64,000 nucleotides of DNA from the NCBI RefSeq assembly GCF_018614915.1, contig NZ_JAGGNU010000019.1, positions 1 through 64,000 on the forward strand, in the 5' to 3' direction. Position numbers and translations under genes: made by a program. This document shows, piece by piece, positions 56,361 through 64,000 of the stretch. The notes beneath the pieces are model-generated. The model worked only from the letters and a program-made list of their open reading frames with translations, was not told the origin of the DNA and did not search any database. The stretch is from Variovorax paradoxus. GTDB taxonomy: Bacteria; Pseudomonadota; Gammaproteobacteria; Burkholderiales; Burkholderiaceae_C. Position 1 is the stretch's first letter; each line of letters starts with the position of its first letter.

Positions 56361-58211
56361 TCAGGGAACCCGCTTTTCCTCCTCCGCGGCCAAGTCCCAG
56401 TCGCGGCCGGCGTGCTTCTTCCGCTCTTCGCGCTCGCGCGCCAGCTGCTCCTGGAACTGCTGGCGGCCCTCCTTGGAGACCGCGATCAGCTTGGCGCGGT
56501 CCTTGTAGTGCGGGTAGATCTCGTGCATCAGCTGGATGTTGCGGCGGCGAAAGCGCATCGCGGCCTCGCGCGCCTCGTGCGCCGGCCAGCCCAGCCCTTC
56601 GAGCACCGAGCGCGCGCTGCGCAGCGACGACTCGAACAGCTCGCGCTCGATGGTCTCCACGCCGCGGTCGAGCAACTGGAACAGGTGGCCGACGTTGCGC
56701 GCCCGCGCCACGATGCGCGCGTTGGGGAAATGCTCGCGCGCGAGATCGACGATGGCCAGCGACTGCTCGATGCCGTCGACCGCGACGACCAGCACTTTCG
56801 CGGTGCCGGCGCCGGCGGTGCGCAGCAGGTCGAGCCGGGTCGCATCGCCATAGAAGACCCGGAAGCCGAACTCGCGCAGGCTCTCGATGGTGTCGGGGTC
56901 GTGGTCGAGCACGGTGAGCTTCAGGCCCTGCGCGCTCAGCATGCGCCCGAGGATCTGGCCATAGCGGCCGAAGCCGCAGATCAGCACCTTGGCGTCCTGC
57001 TGCTCGGAGATTTCGTCCATCCCGACCGGACCTTGCGCGCTGTAGCGCGGCAGCACCCACTTGTCGAGCGCCACCAGCAGCAGCGGCGAGATCAGCATCG
57101 AGAGCGCGACCGCCCCGATCAGGAAGGATGCGACGCCCGGCGGCAGCACGTTCGGCCCGGCCGCCTGGAACACGACGAAGGCGAACTCGCCGCCCTGTGC
57201 GAGCAGCAGCGTGAACACCGGCCGTTCCTGGTAGGGCACGCCCATCAGCTTGCCGAGCGCGTAGATCACCCCGAACTTGAAGAGCATGAAGCCGATGACC
57301 ACCAGCGCCATCAGCCCCGGCTGGGCGATCAGCACGCCGAAATCGATGCTCATGCCGACTGCGATGAAGAACAGGCCGAGCAAGAGGCCCTTGAAGGGCT
57401 CGATGTCGGTTTCGAGCTCGCGCCGGTATTCGCTTTCTGCCAGCAGCACGCCGGCCAGGAAGGCGCCCAGGGCCATCGACAGGCCGACGAACTGCATCAG
57501 CGCCGCGATCGCGACCACCAGCAGCAGCGAGGCGGCGGTGAAGATCTCGGGCGTGTTGCTGCGCGCGATCCAGCGCAGCAAGGGCCGCAGCGCGAGCCGG
57601 CCGCCGAGCACGATGCCGCCGATGACCGCGACGATCTTCAGGCCTTCGAGTGCGCGCTCGGCGCCGGTGATGGCGACGCCGGTGCCGGAGCCGGTCGCCA
57701 GCAGGGGCAAGAGCGCGAGGATCGGGATCGCCGCCACGTCCTGGAACAGCAGGATCGAGAAGCCGGCCTGGCCGCTCGCGGTCGGCAGCAGGTTGCGCTC
57801 GCCCAGCACCTGGAGCGCGATCGCGGTCGAGGACAGCGCGAGCCCCAGCGCCGCGACCAGCGCCACGCGCCAGCTCGCGCCGGCCGCCCAGCCGACCAGG
57901 AACAGTACGAGAGCGCAGGCCAGCACCTGGGCCGAGCCCCAGCCGAAGATCGGCCGGCGCAGGCTCCACAGGCGCTTGGGCTCCAGTTCGAGGCCGACCA
58001 GGAACAGCATCAGCACCACGCCGAACTCGGCGAAGTGCAGGATGTCTTCCACGTTGCTGACCAGGCCCAGCCCCCAGGGGCCGATGAAGATGCCGGCCGC
58101 CAGGTAGCCGATGATCGCGCCGAGTCCGAGCGCCTTCGACAGCGGGACCACGAGCACGGCGGCGCCGAGATAGATCAGCGAGTTGACGAGCCAGGCCGGC
58201 GCATGGTCCAT
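56361..58211 (-). CDS. Kef-type potassium/proton antiporter with RCK domain
   Basis: The 616-residue protein has twelve or so membrane segments (about 10-390) with the CPA2 motif LALSSTAIALQVL and LLLAQGGEFAFVVFQAAG. An RCK_N domain follows (KVLICGFGRYGQILGRML, then DHDPDTIESLREFG). A charged C-tail ends RDWDLAAEEEKRVP. Kef systems release K+ under electrophile stress and are gated by glutathione adducts. KefB versus KefC cannot be told apart here. Confidence 0.9.
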   Translation of the reverse strand: MDHAPAWLVNSLIYLGAAVLVVPLSKALGLGAIIGYLAAGIFIGPWGLGLVSNVEDILHFAEFGVVLMLFLVGLELEPKRLWSLRRPIFGWGSAQVLACALVLFLVGWAAGASWRVALVAALGLALSSTAIALQVLGERNLLPTASGQAGFSILLFQDVAAIPILALLPLLATGSGTGVAITGAERALEGLKIVAVIGGIVLGGRLALRPLLRWIARSNTPEIFTAASLLLVVAIAALMQFVGLSMALGAFLAGVLLAESEYRRELETDIEPFKGLLLGLFFIAVGMSIDFGVLIAQPGLMALVVIGFMLFKFGVIYALGKLMGVPYQERPVFTLLLAQGGEFAFVVFQAAGPNVLPPGVASFLIGAVALSMLISPLLLVALDKWVLPRYSAQGPVGMDEISEQQDAKVLICGFGRYGQILGRMLSAQGLKLTVLDHDPDTIESLREFGFRVFYGDATRLDLLRTAGAGTAKVLVVAVDGIEQSLAIVDLAREHFPNARIVARARNVGHLFQLLDRGVETIERELFESSLRSARSVLEGLGWPAHEAREAAMRFRRRNIQLMHEIYPHYKDRAKLIAVSKEGRQQFQEQLAREREERKKHAGRDWDLAAEEEKRVP

Positions 58212-58213
58212 GC

Positions 58214-58855
58214 TCAGGCCTCCTCGTGTTCGTGCGGCCGGTCGGTGGCGGGCACCACGCAGCTCGGGCAGCCCTCCATGTCCTCCAGCTCGGGCCAATT
58301 CGGGTAGGACGCGAGCCGGTCGCTGAACACCTCGACATGCGCGACCAGTTCTTCGTCGGTCGCGCTGCGCGCGCCGTGGAACAGGAGCGGCGGCAGGAAG
58401 CGCATGCCGCACAGCGCGGCGGTCTGCTCGTAAGGCGGCAGGAAGGCGTCGAAGAAGTAGCGGTTGTAGCTCTGCGGGTGGTAGCTTTTCTCCGGCCCGC
58501 CGGTGGTCGCGACCAGCCAGCAGTCCTTGCCTTCGAGCGCCGAGCCGCCGCCGCCGTAGGCCCAGCCGTAGCTCAGCACTTCGTCGAGCCAGAGCTTCTG
58601 CAGCGCCGGCATCGAGTACCACTGAATCGGGTGCAGCAGCACCAGCAGGTCGGCGCGGGCCAGGCGGGCCTGCTCGGCCTCGACGTCGATCGCGTAGTCG
58701 GGATAGCTCGCATAAAGATCGTTGACGTCGACGCCGCCCACCTGCCGCGCGGCCTCGCGCAATGCCAGGTTGGCGCGCGAATCGCGCCAATGCGGATGGG
58801 CGGCGAGCAGGTAGATGCTGGTGGGGCGGCTTCCCGGGCCTGTTGTTGTCGTCAT
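58214..58855 (-). CDS. Kef ancillary NAD(P)H oxidoreductase (KefF/KefG-like)
   Basis: The 213-residue flavodoxin-fold protein has LLAAHPHWRDSRANLAL, HPIQWYSMPALQKLWLDEVL and ATTGGPEKSYHPQSYNRYF, all typical of KefF/KefG quinone-reductase-like subunits. It lies 2 bp before the antiporter gene and is needed for full Kef activity in known systems. The C-terminus carries an extra CPSCVVPATDRPHEHEE segment. Confidence 0.88.
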   Translation of the reverse strand: MTTTTGPGSRPTSIYLLAAHPHWRDSRANLALREAARQVGGVDVNDLYASYPDYAIDVEAEQARLARADLLVLLHPIQWYSMPALQKLWLDEVLSYGWAYGGGGSALEGKDCWLVATTGGPEKSYHPQSYNRYFFDAFLPPYEQTAALCGMRFLPPLLFHGARSATDEELVAHVEVFSDRLASYPNWPELEDMEGCPSCVVPATDRPHEHEEA

Positions 58856-58926
58856 GGGCACCGAACATAGCGCACTCCGGCGCGCGGCTACCATGGCGCC
58901 TGTCTTTCGCATCCGAGGAGCCTGTC

Positions 58927-59547
58927 ATGCCGGTGGTCCTGGTCGCCAATCCCAAGGGCGGGGTCGGCAAGTCCACGCTCGCAACCAATATTGCGGGCTA
59001 TTTCGCAAGCCGCGGCCATGCGGTGATGCTGGGCGACATCGACCGCCAGCAGTCTTCCCGGCTCTGGCTTGGCCTGCGCACCCCGCAGGCGCGCGAGATC
59101 AGGACCTGGGAGGCATCGGACGACGGCAACGTCGTGCGGCCGCCGCGCGGCACCACGCATGCCGTGATCGACACGCCCGCCGGCCTGCACGGTGCGCGCT
59201 TCAAGGACGTGGTCGCAGTGGCCGACAAGGTGCTGGTGCCGCTGCAGCCGAGCATCTTCGACATCTACGCCACGCGCGACTTCCTCGACAGGCTGCTGGC
59301 CCACCGCCACGCCGGCAAGGCCCGGATCGGCATCGTCGGCATGCGCGTCGACGGGCGCACGCTGGCGGCCGACCGGCTGCGCGAGTTCGTCGACGGCCTC
59401 GGCGTGCCCGTGCTGGGCGAGCTGCGCGACACGCAGAACTACGTGCAGCTGGCGGCGCGCGGGCTCACGCTGTTCGACATCGCGCCGGGTCGCGTGCAGC
59501 GCGATCTCGAGCAATGGGAGCCGATCCGTGCCTGGCTCGATGCCTGA
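58927..59547 (+). CDS. ParA/MinD-like ATPase, stand-alone
   Basis: The 206-residue protein has the deviant Walker A NPKGGVGKST (8-17), a Walker A' region DIDRQQSSR, and DTPAG as Walker B. No parB or DNA-binding partner is adjacent. Stand-alone ParA-like ATPases position chromosomes, plasmids or protein clusters; which applies here is unknown. It is divergent from the kef genes and 53 bp before a MaoC gene. Confidence 0.83.
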   Translation: MPVVLVANPKGGVGKSTLATNIAGYFASRGHAVMLGDIDRQQSSRLWLGLRTPQAREIRTWEASDDGNVVRPPRGTTHAVIDTPAGLHGARFKDVVAVADKVLVPLQPSIFDIYATRDFLDRLLAHRHAGKARIGIVGMRVDGRTLAADRLREFVDGLGVPVLGELRDTQNYVQLAARGLTLFDIAPGRVQRDLEQWEPIRAWLDA

Positions 59548-59600
59548 GCCTGTCGCTCCAGCTACAGCGGTCGCACCATGGGCCGGATAGAGTGAAACGC

Positions 59601-60059
59601 ATGAAAAAAACCTTCCAGACCCTTCAGGATCTCGCCGCCTGCGCCGGCCAGGAAGTCGCCGTGAGCGACTGGATCACCGTCACGCAGGAGCAGGTCAACC
59701 AGTTCGCCGAGGCGACCGGCGACCACCAGTGGATCCACGTGGACGTCGAGCGGGCCAAGGCCGGGCCGTTCGGCGGGCCGATCGCGCACGGCTTCCTGAC
59801 CCTCTCCTTGCTGCCGCGTTTCTACGAGACCGCCTTCGACGTGGTCGAGTCGCGCATGGGCGTGAACTACGGGCTCAACCGCGTGCGTTTCATGACGCCG
59901 GTGCCGGTCGGCGGGCGGCTGCGCGGACGTATGAAGCTGCTGAGTGCCGAGCCGATTCCGGGTGAGGGCCTCCAGATGGTCTGGGAGACCACGATCGAGC
60001 TCGAAGGCGTACCCAAGCCGGCCTGTGTCGCCGAATCGGTGGTGCGCCGCTTCCGCTGA
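59601..60059 (+). CDS. MaoC-like (R)-specific enoyl-CoA hydratase
   Basis: The 152-residue hot-dog-fold protein has the hydratase-2 motif FAEATGDHQWIHVDVERA...GPFGGPIAHGFLTLSL with the catalytic Asp-His pair. It hydrates trans-2-enoyl-CoA, for example to supply polyhydroxyalkanoate precursors (PhaJ). A GTG nine bases upstream is an alternative start. Confidence 0.88.
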   Translation: MKKTFQTLQDLAACAGQEVAVSDWITVTQEQVNQFAEATGDHQWIHVDVERAKAGPFGGPIAHGFLTLSLLPRFYETAFDVVESRMGVNYGLNRVRFMTPVPVGGRLRGRMKLLSAEPIPGEGLQMVWETTIELEGVPKPACVAESVVRRFR

Positions 60060-60068
60060 GGGCGGCGC

Positions 60069-60530
60069 TCAGGCAAAGCCGTTCTGCCGCCAGGCCTCGA
60101 AGACCGTCACCGCGACGGCGTTCGACAGGTTCAGGCTGCGCTGGCCTTCGCGCATCGGCAGCCGCAGCCGTTGCGGCAGCGGAAAGGCTTCGCGCAGTTC
60201 CGGCGCGAGCCCGCGGGTCTCCGACCCGAAAACGAGCCAGTCTCCGGGACGGAAGGCGACGTCGTGAACCGTGCGCGTGCCCCGCGTCGTGAGCGCGAAC
60301 ATGCGTTCGGGTGCCGGACGCTCGGTTTCCAGCAGCAGCTGCCAGCTCCCGTGGCGCCGCACTTCAGCGTATTCGTGATAGTCGAGGCCGGCGCGCCGCA
60401 GCAGCCGGTCGTCCATCGAAAAACCGAGCGGCTCGACCAGGTGCAGGGTGCAGCCGGTATTGGCGGCGAGCCGGATCACGTTGCCGGTGTTGGGCGGGAT
60501 CTCGGGCTCGACCAGGACGATATGGAACAT
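60069..60530 (-). CDS. trmL: tRNA (cytidine/uridine-2'-O-)-methyltransferase TrmL
   Basis: The 153-residue SPOUT methyltransferase has VEPEIPPNTGNVIRLAANTG, the SAM-knot VFGSETRGLAPE and LPMREGQRSLNLSNAVAVTVFE. It methylates the wobble nucleotide of leucine tRNAs. It follows comF by 14 bp on the same strand. Convergent with the MaoC gene. Confidence 0.93.
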   Translation of the reverse strand: MFHIVLVEPEIPPNTGNVIRLAANTGCTLHLVEPLGFSMDDRLLRRAGLDYHEYAEVRRHGSWQLLLETERPAPERMFALTTRGTRTVHDVAFRPGDWLVFGSETRGLAPELREAFPLPQRLRLPMREGQRSLNLSNAVAVTVFEAWRQNGFA

Positions 60531-60544
60531 GGCGCCGATTGTCC

Positions 60545-61261
60545 TCAGCCCGGCAGGTCGGTGCGTGCCAGCACGATCGCCGTGATGTGCAATGCGCCGC
60601 CGGTCCGCAGCACCTGCGCCGCCGCGAAGAGCGAGGCGCCGCTGGTCATGACGTCGTCCACCAGCACGATGCGCCGCCCCTGCACGGCGGCCGCCCGCAG
60701 GGGTTCGAGCGCGAAGGCGCCGCGCAGGTTGCGCAGCCGCTCGGCCCGGCTCAGGCCGCTTTGCGCCGGCGTTTCCCGGGTGCGCAGCAGCAGTATGGCA
60801 TCGACCTTGCGCGGCGCCAGCCGCCGTGCCAGTTCGTGCGCCTGGTTGAAGCCGCGCTCGCGCAGCCGCACCGGCGCCAGCGGAATCGGGAGCACCAGGT
60901 CGGCCTGCTCGAGGGCCGGTTCGACCCAGGGTGCACTGCGCAGCAGCGTCGCGAACGGCGCGGCCCAGCCCGCGTCGCTGCGGAACTTGAAGCGGGCGAT
61001 GCAGTCCGGCCACGGCCAGGCATAGGCGCAAGCCGCCAGGCAGGCGTCCAGCGGCGGCGGGCGCAGGATGCAGTCGCCGCATTGCGCAACACCCGCCGGC
61101 ATCGGCAGCGCGCAGGTGGCGCAACGCGCGGCGGGCGGCGCGAAACGCGTCACGCAGCCGTTGCACACCGGCCGCGAGGGCCAGGCGCGGCACACGGCGC
61201 ACTGGCTCGGCAGGCGCTCGTGCAAGGAGGAGAAAAGACGTTGGACCCGCGGCTTGAACAT
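60545..61261 (-). CDS. comF: ComF-family phosphoribosyltransferase-like protein
   Basis: The 238-residue protein has an N-terminal zinc-finger-like region with CxxC pairs (CAVC, CNGC, CATC, CGDC) and a phosphoribosyltransferase fold with the PRPP loop IVLVDDVMTSGASL. ComF proteins are linked to DNA uptake in competence, but the enzyme activity is unproven. Divergent from a methyltransferase gene. Confidence 0.9.
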   Translation of the reverse strand: MFKPRVQRLFSSLHERLPSQCAVCRAWPSRPVCNGCVTRFAPPAARCATCALPMPAGVAQCGDCILRPPPLDACLAACAYAWPWPDCIARFKFRSDAGWAAPFATLLRSAPWVEPALEQADLVLPIPLAPVRLRERGFNQAHELARRLAPRKVDAILLLRTRETPAQSGLSRAERLRNLRGAFALEPLRAAAVQGRRIVLVDDVMTSGASLFAAAQVLRTGGALHITAIVLARTDLPG

Positions 61262-61283
61262 GGCTCAATATACTGAGCGCCCC

Positions 61284-62198
61284 ATGGACACAGCCCCCGC
61301 CCAGCGCCCGCCGACCATCGACGCCAGGGCGGCCGCACGCTGGAGCCGGCTCGCGCCAGCCGTGGGTTCGCCATGGCTGCACGAGGAAATCGGCCGCCGC
61401 ATGGAAGAGCGGCTGCAATGGATCAAGGCCCGGCCGCGCAGCTGGGCCGACTGGGCGCCGCTGCGCGGCGGCCTCGAGGCGCACGCGCAGGTCGCACGCC
61501 GCTACCGCGACGCCAGATCCTTCGTGATCGAGCCGGAAGCGTCGCTGGTCGCGGCCACCGGCCAGGCGCTCGCCGCCCCTTGGTGGAGCGCGCGGCGCTG
61601 GCAGGGCGCGCAGCCGAGCTTCGAGGCGCCGCCCGAAGAAGGTGTGGACCTGCTGTGGGCCAACATGGCGCTGCACATGGCGGCCGATCCGCAGGCCCTG
61701 ATCGCCCGCTGGCACCGCCTGGTGGCGACCGACGGCTTCCTGATGTTCTCCTGCCTGGGCCCCGACACCCTGCGCGAGCTGCGCGTGCTGCACCATCGCT
61801 TCGGCTGGCCTCCGCCCAGCCACGAATTCACCGACATGCACGACTGGGGCGACATGCTGGTGGGCGCCGGCTTCGCCGAGCCCGTGATGGACATGGAGCG
61901 CGTCGTGCTCACCTGGCCCACCGCCGAGGCGGCCTTCGCCGAGCTGCGCACGCTCGGGCGCAACCTCCACCCGGCGCGCTTTCCCGGACTGCGCGGCAAA
62001 TCCTGGCATCGGACGCTCAGCCGCGCGCTGCCCGATTTCGCGCTTTCCGCGGAGGGCGGCGGCCGCATCGCGCTGACTTTCGAGATCATCTACGGGCACG
62101 CGTTCAAACCCGCGCCGCGGGTGGCCTTGGCGGCCGAAAGCGCGGTCTCGCTGCGCGAGATGCGCTCGATGCTCCAGCGCGGCCGTCCGGGCGGCTGA
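61284..62198 (+). CDS. SAM-dependent methyltransferase, BioC-like
   Basis: The 304-residue protein has a degenerate class-I methyltransferase core. DLLWANMALHMAADPQALIARW resembles BioC, and LMFSCLGPDTLRELR is a family hallmark. The glycine-rich SAM loop is hard to see. It may methylate malonyl-ACP for biotin synthesis or have another target. An in-frame ATG at 61260 would add eight residues and overlap the comF start region. Confidence 0.72.
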   Translation: MDTAPAQRPPTIDARAAARWSRLAPAVGSPWLHEEIGRRMEERLQWIKARPRSWADWAPLRGGLEAHAQVARRYRDARSFVIEPEASLVAATGQALAAPWWSARRWQGAQPSFEAPPEEGVDLLWANMALHMAADPQALIARWHRLVATDGFLMFSCLGPDTLRELRVLHHRFGWPPPSHEFTDMHDWGDMLVGAGFAEPVMDMERVVLTWPTAEAAFAELRTLGRNLHPARFPGLRGKSWHRTLSRALPDFALSAEGGGRIALTFEIIYGHAFKPAPRVALAAESAVSLREMRSMLQRGRPGG

Positions 62199-62275
62199 GC
62201 CGCGCTTCCTCGACCCGCTACAATCCGGCGCTGCGTGAACTCCCGGGATTGTCCCGTGATCGAGGCCTGTCTGAC

Positions 62276-62797
62276 ATGGGTTTGACAACGTTTCGGCGCA
62301 CCGATTTGCTGAACTCGCCCGTGTCGAATTCCGTGTTTCGTTTTGCCACTGTGTCAGGCCAGAGCATCCACTGGTTTCTGAAGCGCAACTGCTCGGTCAC
62401 GCCGAGCCAGCTTTGCTGGCTGTATGCGTCCCTGTGCGCGGTGTCGCTCGCCATCGGAATCGTCTTCTGGCTGCATGGCGCACCGCTCGTGCTGCCCTTT
62501 GCGTGGCTCGAACTGGCCGCCGTGGGCTTCGCTTTCGTGCTCTATGCGCGGCATGCGACCGATGGCGAAAAGATCGCGCTGCAGGGTGGCCGGCTGGTGG
62601 TCGAGCTCGAAAACGGTGGGAACTACGAGCGCACGGAATTCTTGCCGCACCAGGTGCGGATCGAGCCGCAGGCCAGCGATCGTTCGCTGATCGAGGTTTC
62701 GGGTCAGGGTCGTTCGGTCAGGGTGGGGCGCTATGTACGCCCGGAGTTGCGCGCGGCGCTGGCGCGCGAGATTCGCATGGCACTGCGCGGCGCCTGA
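62276..62797 (+). CDS. DUF2244 membrane protein
   Basis: The 173-residue protein has two membrane segments (about 43-63 and 66-84; LCWLYASLCAVSLAIGIVFW and VLPFAWLELAAVGFAFVLY) followed by a soluble tail with LQGGRLVVELENGGNYERTEF. DUF2244 genes often precede cytochrome oxidase operons in betaproteobacteria, as here before coxB. Role unknown, perhaps oxidase assembly. Confidence 0.8.
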   Translation: MGLTTFRRTDLLNSPVSNSVFRFATVSGQSIHWFLKRNCSVTPSQLCWLYASLCAVSLAIGIVFWLHGAPLVLPFAWLELAAVGFAFVLYARHATDGEKIALQGGRLVVELENGGNYERTEFLPHQVRIEPQASDRSLIEVSGQGRSVRVGRYVRPELRAALAREIRMALRGA

Positions 62798-62866
62798 AGG
62801 CGCCTCGTGCAGTGCGGCACCGTGAGTGGGACCGGTGGGTTAACTGGAAATGAAGAAGTGAACACG

Positions 62867-64000
62867 ATGAAGAGCATTTGGCGCAACAAGAACTGGCCGG
62901 CGAATCTGCTGCTGGCGACCGGCGCGGCATTCAGCGGCGCGGCGCACGCGGTCAACGATCTCGCCGGCGGCCCGTCGGTGCGTCAGTTGAATCTGCCGAT
63001 CGGTGTCACCAAGATCGCGCAGGAGCAGCATTTCCTGCACACCGTGATGATGGTCCTGTGTACCGTGATCTTCATCGCCGTGTTCGCGGTGATGTTCTAT
63101 TCCATCTGGAAGCACCGCAAGTCGGTCGGCCACAAGGCTGCCAACTTCCACGAATCGGTGGTGGTCGAAGTCATCTGGACTATCGTGCCCTTCATCATCG
63201 TGATCCTGATGGCGCTGCCGGCCACCAAGGTGCTCGTGGCCCAGAAGGACACCACCAACGCCGACCTCACCATCAAGACCACGGGCTACCAGTGGAAGTG
63301 GGGTTACGACTACATCAAGGGCGAGGGCGAAGGCCTGGCCTTCATCTCGACGCTCGACAGCTCGCAGCGTGCGCTGTCCGATGCCGGCGCCAAGGGCGAC
63401 GTGCCGGACGACTACCTGTTCAAGGTCGACAACCCGATGGTCGTGCCGGTCAATACCAAGGTGCGCATCATCACGACCGCCAACGACGTCATCCATGCCT
63501 TCGCCGTGCCGCAGCTCGGTCTCAAGCAGGACGCGATTCCGGGCTTCGTGCGCGACACCTGGTTCCGCGCCGAGAAGGTGGGCGACTACTACGGCCAATG
63601 CCAGGAACTCTGCGGCAAGGAGCATGCCTACATGCCGATCCACGTGAAGGTGGTCTCGGCCGGCGACTACACCGCCTGGGTCGACGCCAAGCGCAAGGAA
63701 GCGGCAGCCAAGCAGGACGACCCGAACAAGGTCTGGGCGCTGCCGGAAATCCTGGCCCGCGGCGAGAAGGTCTATGCGGCCAACTGTGCAGCCTGCCACC
63801 AGGCCAACGGCAAGGGCGCAGGCCCGATCAAGCCGCTCGACGGTTCGGCCGTCGTCGTGGATGCCGATCACAACAAGCAGATCCACATCGTGCTCAACGG
63901 CGCGAACAACGGCGCCATGCCGGCGTGGAAGCAGCTGAGCGACACCGACATCGCCGCCGTGGTGAGCTTCACCAAGAACAGCTGGTCGAACAAGACGGGT
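62867..64000 (+). CDS. coxB: Cytochrome c oxidase subunit II with fused cytochrome c domain (3' end outside window)
   Basis: The visible 378 codons have a signal peptide, two membrane helices (about 60-80 and 100-122) and a cupredoxin domain with the CuA motif CQELCGKEHAYM. A C-terminal cytochrome c domain carries CAACH. The frame is still open at the right edge. It passes electrons from cytochrome c to subunit I of an aa3/caa3-type oxidase. A GTG nine bases upstream is an alternative start. Confidence 0.94.
   Translation, partial: MKSIWRNKNWPANLLLATGAAFSGAAHAVNDLAGGPSVRQLNLPIGVTKIAQEQHFLHTVMMVLCTVIFIAVFAVMFYSIWKHRKSVGHKAANFHESVVVEVIWTIVPFIIVILMALPATKVLVAQKDTTNADLTIKTTGYQWKWGYDYIKGEGEGLAFISTLDSSQRALSDAGAKGDVPDDYLFKVDNPMVVPVNTKVRIITTANDVIHAFAVPQLGLKQDAIPGFVRDTWFRAEKVGDYYGQCQELCGKEHAYMPIHVKVVSAGDYTAWVDAKRKEAAAKQDDPNKVWALPEILARGEKVYAANCAACHQANGKGAGPIKPLDGSAVVVDADHNKQIHIVLNGANNGAMPAWKQLSDTDIAAVVSFTKNSWSNKTG

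Overview
The window is GC-rich, densely packed chromosomal DNA from a betaproteobacterium, most likely a Comamonadaceae relative (Variovorax-like; this is an inference). Pointers are three Bug/TctC periplasmic binding proteins, a DUF4148 protein, the methyltransferase-comF-trmL block beside DUF2244-coxB, red-type (form IC) RuBisCO, and pcaIJF under an IclR regulator. Genes lie in tight runs, often with ATGA stop/start overlaps. I see no tRNA, rRNA, CRISPR array or complete mobile element. Only the first codons of an IS3-type orfA are present, at the left edge.

Layout. (1) 0.3-6.8 kb: a prolyl aminopeptidase-histidine kinase-LuxR regulator operon, divergent from pqqABCDE. The two share an intergenic region with TTCATGA palindromes, and a hairpin separates pqqA from pqqB. 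(2) 6.8-8.4 kb: a small membrane protein and a tandem pair of duplicated secreted proteins of unknown function. (3) 8.5-19.8 kb: a leftward cluster xoxF-xoxG-xoxJ, two unknown exported proteins, a YVTN propeller protein, mxaD and mxaRSACKL. The dehydrogenase has the Asp-x-Asp pair of lanthanide-dependent XoxF; no mxaF or mxaI is present. (4) 20.3-27.5 kb, divergent: an ABC transporter of the PQQ-alcohol-dehydrogenase-associated (Lut/Ped) type with a beta-propeller protein, then a Bug protein and a TonB-dependent receptor, together a plausible lanthanide uptake route. (5) 27.5-38.7 kb: cbbR divergent from cbbLSXY-rpe-cbbZ-cbbFPTA. (6) 38.8-43.3 kb: an IclR regulator and pcaIJF, then a Bug protein. 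(7) 43.4-48.6 kb: mixed genes (cyclodeaminase family, rtcB, DUF4148, Crp/Fnr, TauE, two small hypotheticals). (8) 48.6-56.4 kb: a CoA-dependent hydroxycinnamate cluster resembling the couLMNO-couR set. (9) 56.4-64 kb: Kef antiporter and ancillary subunit, ParA-like ATPase, MaoC hydratase, trmL, comF, a methyltransferase, DUF2244 and the start of a cytochrome oxidase operon (coxB, cut by the window edge).

How it fits together. PQQ made by pqqABCDE would serve XoxF in the periplasm. XoxG would carry electrons toward the respiratory chain. The Lut-like transporter and TonB receptor could supply the metal, and the MoxYX-like two-component pair could regulate the set. Beside this sits a nearly complete Calvin cycle operon, lacking the GAPDH and PGK genes. 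The arrangement suggests methylotrophy in which methanol is oxidised for energy and CO2 is fixed by RuBisCO. The right half adds lignin-type aromatic catabolism: a hydroxycinnamate side-chain pathway and the last beta-ketoadipate steps.
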